NCBI GenBank assembly: GCA_964230805.1
Contig: CAXRIA010000038.1
Coordinates: forward strand, 1 to 60,714
Length of the DNA: 60,714 bases
From: Flavicella sp964230805
GTDB taxonomy: Bacteria > Bacteroidota > Bacteroidia > Flavobacteriales > Flavobacteriaceae
Direction of reading: 5' to 3'
Position 1 is the stretch's first letter. Each line of letters starts with the position of its first letter. Positions 24,833-33,316 of this stretch are shown in pieces. Under the pieces are notes generated by a model. It was given only the letters and a program-made list of their open reading frames with translations. It was not told where the DNA came from and did no database searches. A program made the position numbers and the translations under genes.

Positions 24833-25912
24833 TCAAGTAGTACTTTTTACATCCAGGCTGTCTCGTAGTGAGTTTCCTGTGAGCATAAAAGCCATGACAA
24901 GAGACAGAATGGCGATTCCAGGAATAATGGCGAGGTAAGGTTTTCCGAGAATTATATAGCTGAAGTGATCTTTGATAATTCCTCCCCAAGACGGAATCGG
25001 GGGTTGAGCACCAATTCCCAAGAAGCTAAGGCCACTTTCAATTAAAATCGAGGCGGCAAAATTAGCAGCCGAAATTACAATGATTGGCGCTGTTATGTTG
25101 GGTAAAATATGTTTAAAAATGATACGTGTATTTGAGAACCCTAATACCTTTGCAGCTTCTATATAAGCGGTTTTTTTAACACTGAGAACTTGACCTCGTA
25201 CGACTCTTGCTACTTCTACCCACATGGTCAAACCCACTGCTATAAAAACTTGCCAAATGCCTTTTCCCAATGCCAGTGTGATGGCAATAACCAATAGTAA
25301 GGTTGGGATAGACCATGTAATGTTGATGATCCACGAGATCAAGGCATCTACCTTGCCTCCAAAATACCCTGCGATGGAACCCATGAATATTCCTATGAGA
25401 AGCGAGATAAAAACAGCAATAAATCCAATAAAAAAAGAAATCCGTGTTCCAATTAATATTCTGCTCAGCAAATCTCTGCCATAGCGGTCTGTACCAAAAT
25501 AATAGGTTTTTTCTCGTAGCAAATCTTCCGTTGTTCCCCCCAATGTTTTTAGAGGGATTTTTTTGACAGTTATTTTATCCAACAAAGTAACGGCTATAAA
25601 TGTAGAATCGATCTTGTAATCGTGTATTAACAATTCGGTGGAGGGGTGTTTTTCTCCAAATAAAAAACGATTGAAAAAGGTGCTTTTTTTAGCGTTGGGT
25701 ATTTCTAATAGGGTCGTTGAGAATCCGGGAGGTTTGGAATGAATTTCAAGATGCATTTGATTGGCATTGCTCGATTTATCCGGTGCCAAAAGATAACAAA
25801 AGCTTGCAACGAATGCGCAAATTAGAATGTATGCGAATGCAATCATTCCAATTTTATTTTTTTTAAATTTTCGAATTGCCTGCGCAGCAAGTGAATTCGT
25901 GGTTTTTTTCAT
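24833..25912 (-). CDS. ABC transporter permease, OppC/DppC family, with enlarged periplasmic insert
   Basis: A 359-residue inner-membrane permease with about six hydrophobic segments. FGTDRYGRDLLSRIL and the EAA loop YIEAAKVLGFSNTRIIFKHILPN identify the dipeptide/oligopeptide importer family. The segment between the first and second membrane helices (about residues 45-150) is roughly twice the usual size. No partner permease, ATPase or binding protein is in the window. It begins 6 bp after the upstream C-terminal protease, so the two are co-transcribed. Confidence 0.9.
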   Translation of the reverse strand: MKKTTNSLAAQAIRKFKKNKIGMIAFAYILICAFVASFCYLLAPDKSSNANQMHLEIHSKPPGFSTTLLEIPNAKKSTFFNRFLFGEKHPSTELLIHDYKIDSTFIAVTLLDKITVKKIPLKTLGGTTEDLLREKTYYFGTDRYGRDLLSRILIGTRISFFIGFIAVFISLLIGIFMGSIAGYFGGKVDALISWIINITWSIPTLLLVIAITLALGKGIWQVFIAVGLTMWVEVARVVRGQVLSVKKTAYIEAAKVLGFSNTRIIFKHILPNITAPIIVISAANFAASILIESGLSFLGIGAQPPIPSWGGIIKDHFSYIILGKPYLAIIPGIAILSLVMAFMLTGNSLRDSLDVKSTT

Positions 25913-25918
25913 GGGCTT

Positions 25919-28030
25919 TTATTTCTTTGCCAGTAGCGCACTTTGTGAAACTTCCAGTTCGCTCAAAACTCGAATGGATTCGTCGATGTAAATATCTTTT
26001 GACAAGGCTTCATGCCATGCTTCTCGTTTGCTCGCCAAAACACTGTCTTTTTTGGTGAACACTAGTTCACTTAATGGAGAGGTAAATTCTAAGGAGGAGC
26101 TGTGTTTGAATACATCTTTGAATTCATCAATGCGTTTCTGATGCTTCTCTTGCTCTATCGTGTAATCCTCGTAATTGAGAGAAAAATTACTCTTGTCTTG
26201 GCTTTCTTTTAGCCATCGGGCATATTTGTCGATGAGAAGGAATTCTTCGTTTTTCGCAATTCTGTGTTTGCTGTTTTGGATTACTTCGTTTAAATTTTTG
26301 TAGTACTTGATCGGTGTGTAGTCTGCTCGAGCAATTTTGTCCCATTTCAAAGGGTTTTGTTGGTCTCTTTCCCCAATTTCTACGTAGCTGTATTTGCTAG
26401 GAATGGCAATATCAGAGCGCACGCCTTCGAGCTGTGTGGATCCCCCGTTAATTCTGTAAAATTTTTGGATGGTCAATTTGAGCGCCCCTAAATCTTCTGG
26501 ATAGTTGTAAGATTTGTTCAGTGGAATGACATTTTGTACCGTTCCTTTCCCATAGGTTTGTTTGCTTCCTATAATAACGGCTCGTTTGTAATCTTGCATG
26601 GCTGCTGCTAAAATTTCGGAAGCAGAGGCAGAGAGTTCGTTGACCAAGATAACCAAGGGACCGTCCCATTGTACGATTGGATTGTAATCGTTTTTAACAG
26701 CAGGTTCATTGTCGCGGTATTTTACTTGTACAATAGGACCTTTTTTTATAAAAAGTCCTCCGATTTCAATGGCCGTTTTTAAAGATCCTCCGCCGTTGTC
26801 TCTCAGGTCAATGAGCAAACCTTCAATGTTTTCTTTTTTTAGATTTTCAATTTCACGTTCCATATCGGACCCCGAATCCCTTCCATCCAAATCATTGAAG
26901 TCGATGTAAAATTTTGGTAGGTTGATGACCCCGTATTTTTTTCCGTCTTTTTTGACAATGCTCGATTTTACAAATGTTTCTTCTAATTCGACGACATCGC
27001 GTATGATGGCTATGTTTTGAATGGAATTGTCTACCTTTTTTACAGTCAGTACAACTTCTGTTCCTTTTTTTCCTTTGATCAATTTAATAGCATCGTCTAA
27101 GCGCATTCCAACAATATCGATACTCTCTTCATTTGTTTGTGCTACTTTTAAAATGATATCACCTACTTCTAAATCCCCTTGTTTCCATGCAGGGCCCCCG
27201 GAAATTAATTCTACGACTTTTGTGTAGTCATTTTTTTGTTGCAATCGCGCACCAATACCCTCTATTTTCCCAGACATATTGATGTCGAATAGTTCTTTAA
27301 TTTTAGGGGCAAAATAGGTGGTGTGCGGATCAAATTCTTCTGCGATGCTATTGATAAAAGTAGCAAACCAATCGGTGTGGTCTAACTCCTTGATCCTTTT
27401 GTAAAAACTGTTGAGGCTTTCTAGTGAATTTTGACGGGCTTCTATTTCGAGGGCGTCAAATGATTTTTTTACGTAGGTACTGTCTTCGGTCTTTTTGTCT
27501 TTTTCAATTTCAAGCAGAGTCTCTATTTTACCTAGTGTATTGAATTTTGTTTGTTTGCGCCAGTATTCGATGAGTTCTTTTTTATCTTTTGCAAACGCGA
27601 GATTTTCATAATCTATTTGAATGCTTTCCTTTTTGTCAAAATTGAAACGATGGGCCAATATTTCTTGATAATAGATTTCAGATTCTTGGAGTCGAGTGTA
27701 AAATCGGTCAATGACCAAATGGTAAAATGAAAGGTCCTCTCTCTTTAATTGATCGTCAATCCGTGTTTCGTATTTTTTAAAGTCAGAGATGTCTTCTTGC
27801 GTAAAGTAGCGTCTGACAGGGTCAATTTCATCAATAAAATCTTTGTAAACTGCCTTGGAGAAAGCATCGTCAAAATCCCTCGGTTCGTAATGCCAGTTTT
27901 TTAAGATGTAACGCAATACACCAATCAATACTTTGTCTTTTTGGGGAGTTGTATGAAATGAAAAGCTCAATAAAAAAAAGCACAGAAGGCCAATTGGAAT
28001 TGAAATTTTTATTTTTTTTAAAATTCTCAT
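25919..28030 (-). CDS. C-terminal (tail-specific) processing protease, S41 family
   Basis: A 703-residue periplasmic serine protease of the Prc/Tsp type. An N-terminal signal or anchor helix (10-27) precedes a helical domain, a PDZ domain (about 245-335) and the S41 domain. The catalytic dyad is visible as Ser469 in ELSASASEI and Lys495 in TYGKGTVQ. The DNGGGSL substrate-binding loop is at 411-417. A C-terminal helical extension resembles the tail seen in E. coli Prc. It would trim or degrade periplasmic and lipoprotein substrates and may affect cell-wall enzymes. It lies 6 bp upstream of the OppC-like permease. Confidence 0.94.
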   Translation of the reverse strand: MRILKKIKISIPIGLLCFFLLSFSFHTTPQKDKVLIGVLRYILKNWHYEPRDFDDAFSKAVYKDFIDEIDPVRRYFTQEDISDFKKYETRIDDQLKREDLSFYHLVIDRFYTRLQESEIYYQEILAHRFNFDKKESIQIDYENLAFAKDKKELIEYWRKQTKFNTLGKIETLLEIEKDKKTEDSTYVKKSFDALEIEARQNSLESLNSFYKRIKELDHTDWFATFINSIAEEFDPHTTYFAPKIKELFDINMSGKIEGIGARLQQKNDYTKVVELISGGPAWKQGDLEVGDIILKVAQTNEESIDIVGMRLDDAIKLIKGKKGTEVVLTVKKVDNSIQNIAIIRDVVELEETFVKSSIVKKDGKKYGVINLPKFYIDFNDLDGRDSGSDMEREIENLKKENIEGLLIDLRDNGGGSLKTAIEIGGLFIKKGPIVQVKYRDNEPAVKNDYNPIVQWDGPLVILVNELSASASEILAAAMQDYKRAVIIGSKQTYGKGTVQNVIPLNKSYNYPEDLGALKLTIQKFYRINGGSTQLEGVRSDIAIPSKYSYVEIGERDQQNPLKWDKIARADYTPIKYYKNLNEVIQNSKHRIAKNEEFLLIDKYARWLKESQDKSNFSLNYEDYTIEQEKHQKRIDEFKDVFKHSSSLEFTSPLSELVFTKKDSVLASKREAWHEALSKDIYIDESIRVLSELEVSQSALLAKK

Positions 28031-28346
28031 TTGTGAGGTGTTTTTGTGCGTTGTGGATAACGAAGTTTTTTCGTTTCTTCTTTCAAGCCTCTAAGATACT
28101 GCCATTTTTTGAATTTAGATGTCCTGAGGGTGACTTAAAAAGATACGATTTTTTTTATTTTTAAGGCAAGATTACAAAACATGCGTGTTTTTTTCTCTTT
28201 AAAGAATGTTAAATATGAGTGCTTTTTTTTGAGGCGTGGAGTGGAAGTTTTGTTCTTTGTTTTTTCGGGAATAAATTTTTTACGAGGAATGCGGGTGAAA
28301 AACAGTAAATTTGTGATTTCAATTGGGAAGCGCAAAGAAATAAAAT
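28031..28346. other. divergent T-rich intergenic region
   Basis: About 316 bp between the divergent protease and surE genes. It contains an inverted repeat CTTAAAAA/TTTTTAAG (28134-28141 with 28158-28165) and the surE -7 box TAAATTTG at 28306-28313. Small open frames here lack support. No RNA gene was recognised. Confidence 0.5.
28306..28313 (+). promoter_or_regulatory. -7 box of surE-lpxB operon
   Basis: TAAATTTG fits TAnnTTTG and lies 33 bp before the surE ATG. A -33 element is not clear. Confidence 0.55.
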
Positions 28347-29126
28347 ATGAAAGAGGCATCTAAAAAACCGCTGATTTTAATCACCAATGACGATGGTATT
28401 ACAGCACCAGGAATTCGAAAACTCATAACTATTATGAAGGATTTGGGTGAAGTGGTGGTTGTTGCGCCCGATGCTCCTCAAAGTGGAAAAGGGCATGCCA
28501 TTACCATAGATGCTACTTTGTATGTCAGAAAACTACAACATGTGGATCCTGATGTATTGGAATATGAATGTTCCGGTACCCCCGCAGATTGCGTAAAATT
28601 AGGAATCAAAGAAGTCTTGAAACGCAAGCCGGATTTGTGTGTTTCGGGAATCAATCATGGGTCGAATGCTTCGATCAATGTCATTTATTCAGGAACAATG
28701 AGCGCGGCTATTGAGGCAGGAATTGAAGGCGTTCCCTCCATTGGTTTTTCGCTTTTGGATTATGATTGGGAAGCCAATTTTGACGGTTTGGAGGGCTATG
28801 TAGAAAAAATTGCCAAAAATGTATTGAAAAACGGATTGCCAGATGGTGTTGTTTTGAATGTGAACTTTCCAAAAATTACGGAGGTTCCTTTCAAAGGAAT
28901 AAAAGTAGTACGCCAGGCACGTGCCAATTGGAATGAAAAATTTGACAAGCGCACAAATCCTATGGGCAAAGAATATTATTGGTTGACAGGCGAGTTTGAA
29001 AACTTAGATGAGGGGGAAGATACAGATGAATTTGCTTTGGCTAAAAATTATGTGTCTGTAGTTCCGGTGCAGTTTGATTTGACAGCACATCATTTTTTAA
29101 AAACGTTGAATTCTTGGGATTTGTAA
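28347..29126 (+). CDS. surE: 5'/3'-nucleotidase SurE
   Basis: A 259-residue metal-dependent phosphatase acting on nucleoside monophosphates and possibly short polyphosphate. The metal-binding ITNDDGITAPG (12-22) and SGINHGSNASINVIYSGT motifs are intact. It starts the surE / small membrane protein / lpxB operon, with only 1 bp to the next gene. Confidence 0.95.
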   Translation: MKEASKKPLILITNDDGITAPGIRKLITIMKDLGEVVVVAPDAPQSGKGHAITIDATLYVRKLQHVDPDVLEYECSGTPADCVKLGIKEVLKRKPDLCVSGINHGSNASINVIYSGTMSAAIEAGIEGVPSIGFSLLDYDWEANFDGLEGYVEKIAKNVLKNGLPDGVVLNVNFPKITEVPFKGIKVVRQARANWNEKFDKRTNPMGKEYYWLTGEFENLDEGEDTDEFALAKNYVSVVPVQFDLTAHHFLKTLNSWDL

Positions 29127-29127
29127 G

Positions 29128-29415
29128 ATGAATTTGGGACAAAAAGAAACCTTATTGGGCATGTTCGTGGCGCTGTTTGCGACGCTTTCAGGAATGTATT
29201 TGTTTCTGGAGATTTTTTCTTCGCGACCCTTGGAAGAGGTGTTTGCAAAAATAAAAGAGGGAAATTTGTATGGTCCCATTATTGCATTGGGAGCCATTCC
29301 AAATCTGTTTGTCTTTTTTGTGTTTCTGAGAAAAAAACAAGAATACAGAGCGAGAGGAGTCTTGATTATGACATTTGTGACGGCTTTTATTACCTTGTTG
29401 ATAAAATTAATTTGA
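29128..29415 (+). CDS. small membrane protein between surE and lpxB
   Basis: A 95-residue protein with three hydrophobic segments (about 8-30, 49-67 and 76-95) and a short charged KKQEYRARG loop. It starts 1 bp after surE and ends 4 bp before lpxB, so it is translated from the same message. I recognise the arrangement from other flavobacterial genomes but no function is known. Its position suggests a link to lipid A or envelope assembly. Confidence 0.8.
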   Translation: MNLGQKETLLGMFVALFATLSGMYLFLEIFSSRPLEEVFAKIKEGNLYGPIIALGAIPNLFVFFVFLRKKQEYRARGVLIMTFVTAFITLLIKLI

Positions 29416-29419
29416 ATTC

Positions 29420-30547
29420 ATGAAGTACTATATAATTGCAGGAGAAGCTTCGGGAGACTTGCACGCTTCTAATTTGATGAAAGCGCTGCGTAAGCGAGAT
29501 ACGGAGGCGGATTTTCGGTTCTGGGGTGGTGATAGAATGCAGGCTGTAGGAGGAACTTTGGTGAAACATTACAAAGAATTGTCCTTTATGGGATTTGTGG
29601 AAATTTTAAAAAATTTACCAACTATTTTTAGGAATGTGAAATTCTGTAAAAAAGACATTGCGGATTTTCAGCCAGATATGCTTGTTTTTATTGATTATTC
29701 AGGATTTAATTTGCGCATCGCAAAATGGGCAAAAAAACAAGGTTTCTATACCAATTACTACATTTCTCCGCAAATTTGGGCGAGTCGAGCCAAAAGAGTG
29801 CATGCGATCAAAAGAGATATTGATGCTGTTTTTGTCATTCTTCCTTTTGTTAAAGATTTTTATCAAAAATACAAGCACTCTGTTGATTTTGTGGGGCATC
29901 CTTTGATTGATGCTATTGCGCAGGAAAAGAAAGTGGAAGATGCGCGTTTTAGAAAACAACACAATTTGAGTGAAAAGCCGATTATTGCGTTACTTCCTGG
30001 AAGTCGAAAGCAAGAAATTTCAGTCATGTTGTCTGTGATGTTGTCTTTGACCGATGATTTTCCTGATTACCAGTTTGTCATTGCAGGAGCCCCAAGTCAA
30101 GAGTATGCCTTCTATGAAAATTTTATTCGGAATAAAAATGTGAAGTTTGTAAACAACCAAACCTATGGCTTGTTGTCATTGGCTACTGCCGCTTTGGTAA
30201 CATCGGGAACGGCTACTTTAGAGACCGCTTTGTTCAAAGTGCCTCAGGTGGTTTGTTACAAAGGCAATGCTATTTCTTATGCGATTGCCAAGCGAATCAT
30301 TACCTTGAAATTTATCTCATTGGTCAATCTGATCATGAATCGAGAGATCGTCAAAGAATTGATTCAAAATGCCTTCACCAAAGAAAACTTAAAATCGGAG
30401 CTAACCCAAATATTGAACCCAAAAAAGCGTGATGAGATGTTGGAGAGTTACGATGTTTTGGAAGAAAAATTAGGAGGTGAAGGGGCCTCAAAAAAAGCAG
30501 CCCACTTGATGCTTGAGAAATATAAAGAAAAGAACCGTCAGGGGTAG
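29420..30547 (+). CDS. lpxB: lipid-A-disaccharide synthase
   Basis: A 375-residue GT-B glycosyltransferase, peripheral at the inner membrane, that joins UDP-diacylglucosamine to lipid X. MKYYIIAGEASGDLHASNL at the N-terminus, VDFVGHPLIDA, LLPGSRKQEI and TSGTATLETAL are hallmark motifs. It is the last gene of the surE operon. No terminator hairpin was seen before comEC. Confidence 0.95.
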   Translation: MKYYIIAGEASGDLHASNLMKALRKRDTEADFRFWGGDRMQAVGGTLVKHYKELSFMGFVEILKNLPTIFRNVKFCKKDIADFQPDMLVFIDYSGFNLRIAKWAKKQGFYTNYYISPQIWASRAKRVHAIKRDIDAVFVILPFVKDFYQKYKHSVDFVGHPLIDAIAQEKKVEDARFRKQHNLSEKPIIALLPGSRKQEISVMLSVMLSLTDDFPDYQFVIAGAPSQEYAFYENFIRNKNVKFVNNQTYGLLSLATAALVTSGTATLETALFKVPQVVCYKGNAISYAIAKRIITLKFISLVNLIMNREIVKELIQNAFTKENLKSELTQILNPKKRDEMLESYDVLEEKLGGEGASKKAAHLMLEKYKEKNRQG

Positions 30548-30644
30548 TTGTTTTTTTGTAGGCTCGTTTCTGGATCTTTTGTTCCACTTTGTTCTTTGTT
30601 TGATTCGTTTTAGGGTGTAAGTTTTTCCACTGAACTTTTTTTTA

Positions 30645-30652
30645 TAGCTTTG
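30645..30652 (+). promoter_or_regulatory. -7 box of comEC promoter
   Basis: TAGCTTTG fits the consensus, with a TTTTT run about 18 bp upstream. It lies only 7 bp from the comEC ATG, so the transcript would be leaderless or nearly so. Confidence 0.5.
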
Positions 30653-30659
30653 GAATGCT

Positions 30660-32651
30660 ATGAAAAATATTTCCAACTACCTACCTGCGTATTTGCTATT
30701 TCTTTACACATTAGGGCTTCTGACTCAATTTTATTTCTCAATTTTCACGAAACCTTTTCAAGGTGTTACCTTGATGATTCTCTTTTTTGTGCTGTCTCGA
30801 TGGTTTTTCGAAAGGGCAGAACTCTTTGTTTTTTTTCTTCTAGGGATGTTTTTTATGCACGGATTGCGAGGTCCGAAAGGACATTTTAAGCGGTTTGAGA
30901 ACACTGTTGGAGAAGTCTCTTTAAGAATTCATTCTATTTTAAAGGCAGATAGTACGAAAGCCTCTTATGTGGCGGATGTTCTTTTTTTTGATGCTGTCAA
31001 ATCGAAAGGAAAAGTATTGTTGAGAATAGAAAGAGATCCTGCTGTTGAATTACCAGAGATAAATGACCTTGTTTTTGCACATGCCAAGTTTCAAAAATTG
31101 CCTAAAAAAAAGAATCCACATGATTTTGACTATGGCGCATATTTGCAGAAAAAAAATATTCAAGGGCAGATTTTTCTCAAAAAAAACAGCTACCACTTAA
31201 AAAAAGAGCACCGTTTTAATCTCAGAAAATGGGCGTGTCGTCAAAGACTATTTTTGCAAACCAAATTACGAAAGACTCTCAAAAACAGAGAAGTAGTTGC
31301 CATGACAGAGGCCATGTTGTTGGGAGACAAAAGTCTCGTCTCAAACGAAATTTTGATGAATTATGCGCAGGCAGGTGTTCTCCATATATTGGCGATTTCA
31401 GGTTTGCATGTGGGCATTTTACTTTGGTTGTTAAATTTTTTGTTTCGCCCCTTTTTGTTATTCAAACATGGCAATTGGCTGCGATTGGTTTTGGTGATAC
31501 TCTCGTTGTGGCTTTTTGCCTTATTGGTAGGGTTGACTCCCTCCGTTGTGCGAGCCGTTACGATGTTCAGTTTTGTGGGGTTGGCTCGTTCTCTATCAAC
31601 GAGAATTAGTGTGCTTCGATCTTTGGTTAGTTCTGCTTTTGTATTGCTCTTGTGCAATCCCTTCTATCTCTTTGACGTGGGTTTTCAATTGAGTTATTTG
31701 GCAGTGGTATGTATTGTTCTGATACAGCCATTTTTAGTTCGTTTGTGGAAACCTCGTTGTAAATTATTCGATGGGCTTTGGCGCTTGTTTACCGTATCTG
31801 TGGCCGCTCAAATAGGTGTAATGCCTCTAAGTTTGTATTATTTCCATCAATTTCCGAGTCTTTTTGTAGTGTCAAATTTGGTTGTGGTTCCTTGTATTGG
31901 AATCGTTCTTTCTTTGGGGTTTCTGGTATTGCTATGCGCTGTTTACGGGTGGTTTTTTACGATTTTGATAGCCTTCTACTCTCAAACGATTCTTTTATTG
32001 AATCGTTTCATTGCCTGGGTTGCACGTCAAGAGACCTACCTTTTTGACCAGATCTATTTTCCTTTGATTTATGTATGGGCGAGTTATTTGTCCATTGTTT
32101 TGATGATGGCATTTATGGAAACGAAAAAGAAGACTGTGCTTTTTGCTTTTATGGGCAGTGTTTTTCTGTTTTTTGCGATGCACCAATGGGTAAAGTATGA
32201 CAACCAACAAAAAGAAGCGTTTGTTGTATTTCAACGATATAAATCGAGTTTGTTTTTAAAAAAGTGCAACGGAAAAATCGAAGTTTTTACAAATTCAAAA
32301 ACAAAGGATTCGATTTTTTTAAAAAATTACATCAGGGAAAGTTTCCCCCTGCAAAGTGTGATGTATGCAAAAATTCAAGATTTCTACCATTTTCAAAAAC
32401 AAGAAATACAGGTCGTTGCTAGATCGTATCGTTTGAAAGAGAAAGTTTCAAATTCAGAAATTTTGGTGTTAAAAAATTCTCCAAAAGTGAATTTGGAGCG
32501 ATTGCTTCAAAAAACCAAAAGTCGACTTGTGGTAGCTGATGGTTCCAATTACCCTTCTTTTAAAAAGCGATGGCGCAAGACTTGTCGAGCACTGAATGTT
32601 TCATTTTACGATACCGCAAAAGAGGGAGCGTTTGTTTTGCAAAAAAAATAG
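30660..32651 (+). CDS. comEC: ComEC/Rec2 family DNA-uptake channel protein lacking the nuclease-like domain
   Basis: A 663-residue inner-membrane protein. An N-terminal DUF4131-like region holds an OB-like soluble segment (about 70-180). The competence domain follows with EAMLLGDKSLVSNEI, LAISGLHVGILLWLL and about ten membrane helices. The proteobacterial and Gram-positive C-terminal metallo-beta-lactamase domain is absent. Only a ~150-residue tail without HxHxDH is present, ending ALNVSFYDTAKEGAFVL, which resembles the tail of that domain. It would transport single-stranded DNA across the inner membrane. No other competence gene is near. Confidence 0.9.
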   Translation: MKNISNYLPAYLLFLYTLGLLTQFYFSIFTKPFQGVTLMILFFVLSRWFFERAELFVFFLLGMFFMHGLRGPKGHFKRFENTVGEVSLRIHSILKADSTKASYVADVLFFDAVKSKGKVLLRIERDPAVELPEINDLVFAHAKFQKLPKKKNPHDFDYGAYLQKKNIQGQIFLKKNSYHLKKEHRFNLRKWACRQRLFLQTKLRKTLKNREVVAMTEAMLLGDKSLVSNEILMNYAQAGVLHILAISGLHVGILLWLLNFLFRPFLLFKHGNWLRLVLVILSLWLFALLVGLTPSVVRAVTMFSFVGLARSLSTRISVLRSLVSSAFVLLLCNPFYLFDVGFQLSYLAVVCIVLIQPFLVRLWKPRCKLFDGLWRLFTVSVAAQIGVMPLSLYYFHQFPSLFVVSNLVVVPCIGIVLSLGFLVLLCAVYGWFFTILIAFYSQTILLLNRFIAWVARQETYLFDQIYFPLIYVWASYLSIVLMMAFMETKKKTVLFAFMGSVFLFFAMHQWVKYDNQQKEAFVVFQRYKSSLFLKKCNGKIEVFTNSKTKDSIFLKNYIRESFPLQSVMYAKIQDFYHFQKQEIQVVARSYRLKEKVSNSEILVLKNSPKVNLERLLQKTKSRLVVADGSNYPSFKKRWRKTCRALNVSFYDTAKEGAFVLQKK

Positions 32652-32709
32652 CACTATGAGTTTTGAAAAAAATCTCTTTACGCAAGTGTTGTTTTCAAAC
32701 AGAACAAGA

Positions 32710-33276
32710 TTATTTCAAAGTTCCTTGAAAACTTTTCTCAAAACTAGACCAATCCTGCGTTTTGAATTTCTCTTTTCCCAAATAGGTGAGTACTTTTTCC
32801 ATGAGAGGTGGGCTCAAATAACCCGGAACTCTGTCTAAAAGCGATGCGTTGCTGTCAAGAAAAACAGTAGATGGGTAACTCATTTTACCATTTAAGAGTT
32901 CGATGGCAAACGCATGAACTCCTCTTCTTCCTTGTTTGATGAAATCGTAGTTCTTGTTGTTGTAAGTAAGTGTTTCTCTTTGTTCTGCATTGAACTTGAC
33001 AGGGTAGAAATAGGTGTTTAAAAGGGTTGCAATGGTTTTGTTGTTGTAGGTAAGGCGCTCCATTTTTTTACAATAACCACACCAGTCGGTATAGACGTCG
33101 ATTAGTATTTTTTTAGGGACTTTTTTGTTCATTTCGATGGCTTCTTCGAATGTGAGCCAGTCAATTTTCTGAGCCTCACTCCAAGGAGTATTCATGAAAA
33201 AAAAGACCCATAGAAATAAGGTTCTAAGGAGTTTGTGTCGGTTGTCTTTTTGAATCGTTGAATCGCTGTTTTTCAT
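32710..33276 (-). CDS. exported thioredoxin-fold protein
   Basis: A 188-residue protein with a hydrophobic export segment (about 19-35, cleavage near SEA) and a thioredoxin fold carrying the redox motif WCGYCKKM (Cys66, Cys69). The cis-Pro loop is YPSTVFLD. The form DVYTDWCGYCK resembles DsbD-gamma and related periplasmic thiol proteins, so it probably reduces or forms disulfides in the periplasm. Its gene converges with comEC and is followed upstream by the peptide transporter, 40 bp away. Confidence 0.85.
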   Translation of the reverse strand: MKNSDSTIQKDNRHKLLRTLFLWVFFFMNTPWSEAQKIDWLTFEEAIEMNKKVPKKILIDVYTDWCGYCKKMERLTYNNKTIATLLNTYFYPVKFNAEQRETLTYNNKNYDFIKQGRRGVHAFAIELLNGKMSYPSTVFLDSNASLLDRVPGYLSPPLMEKVLTYLGKEKFKTQDWSSFEKSFQGTLK

Positions 33277-33316
33277 TTCGAATTTGTTTCGTTGCTTTTT
33301 GACAAGATTTGTGAGT

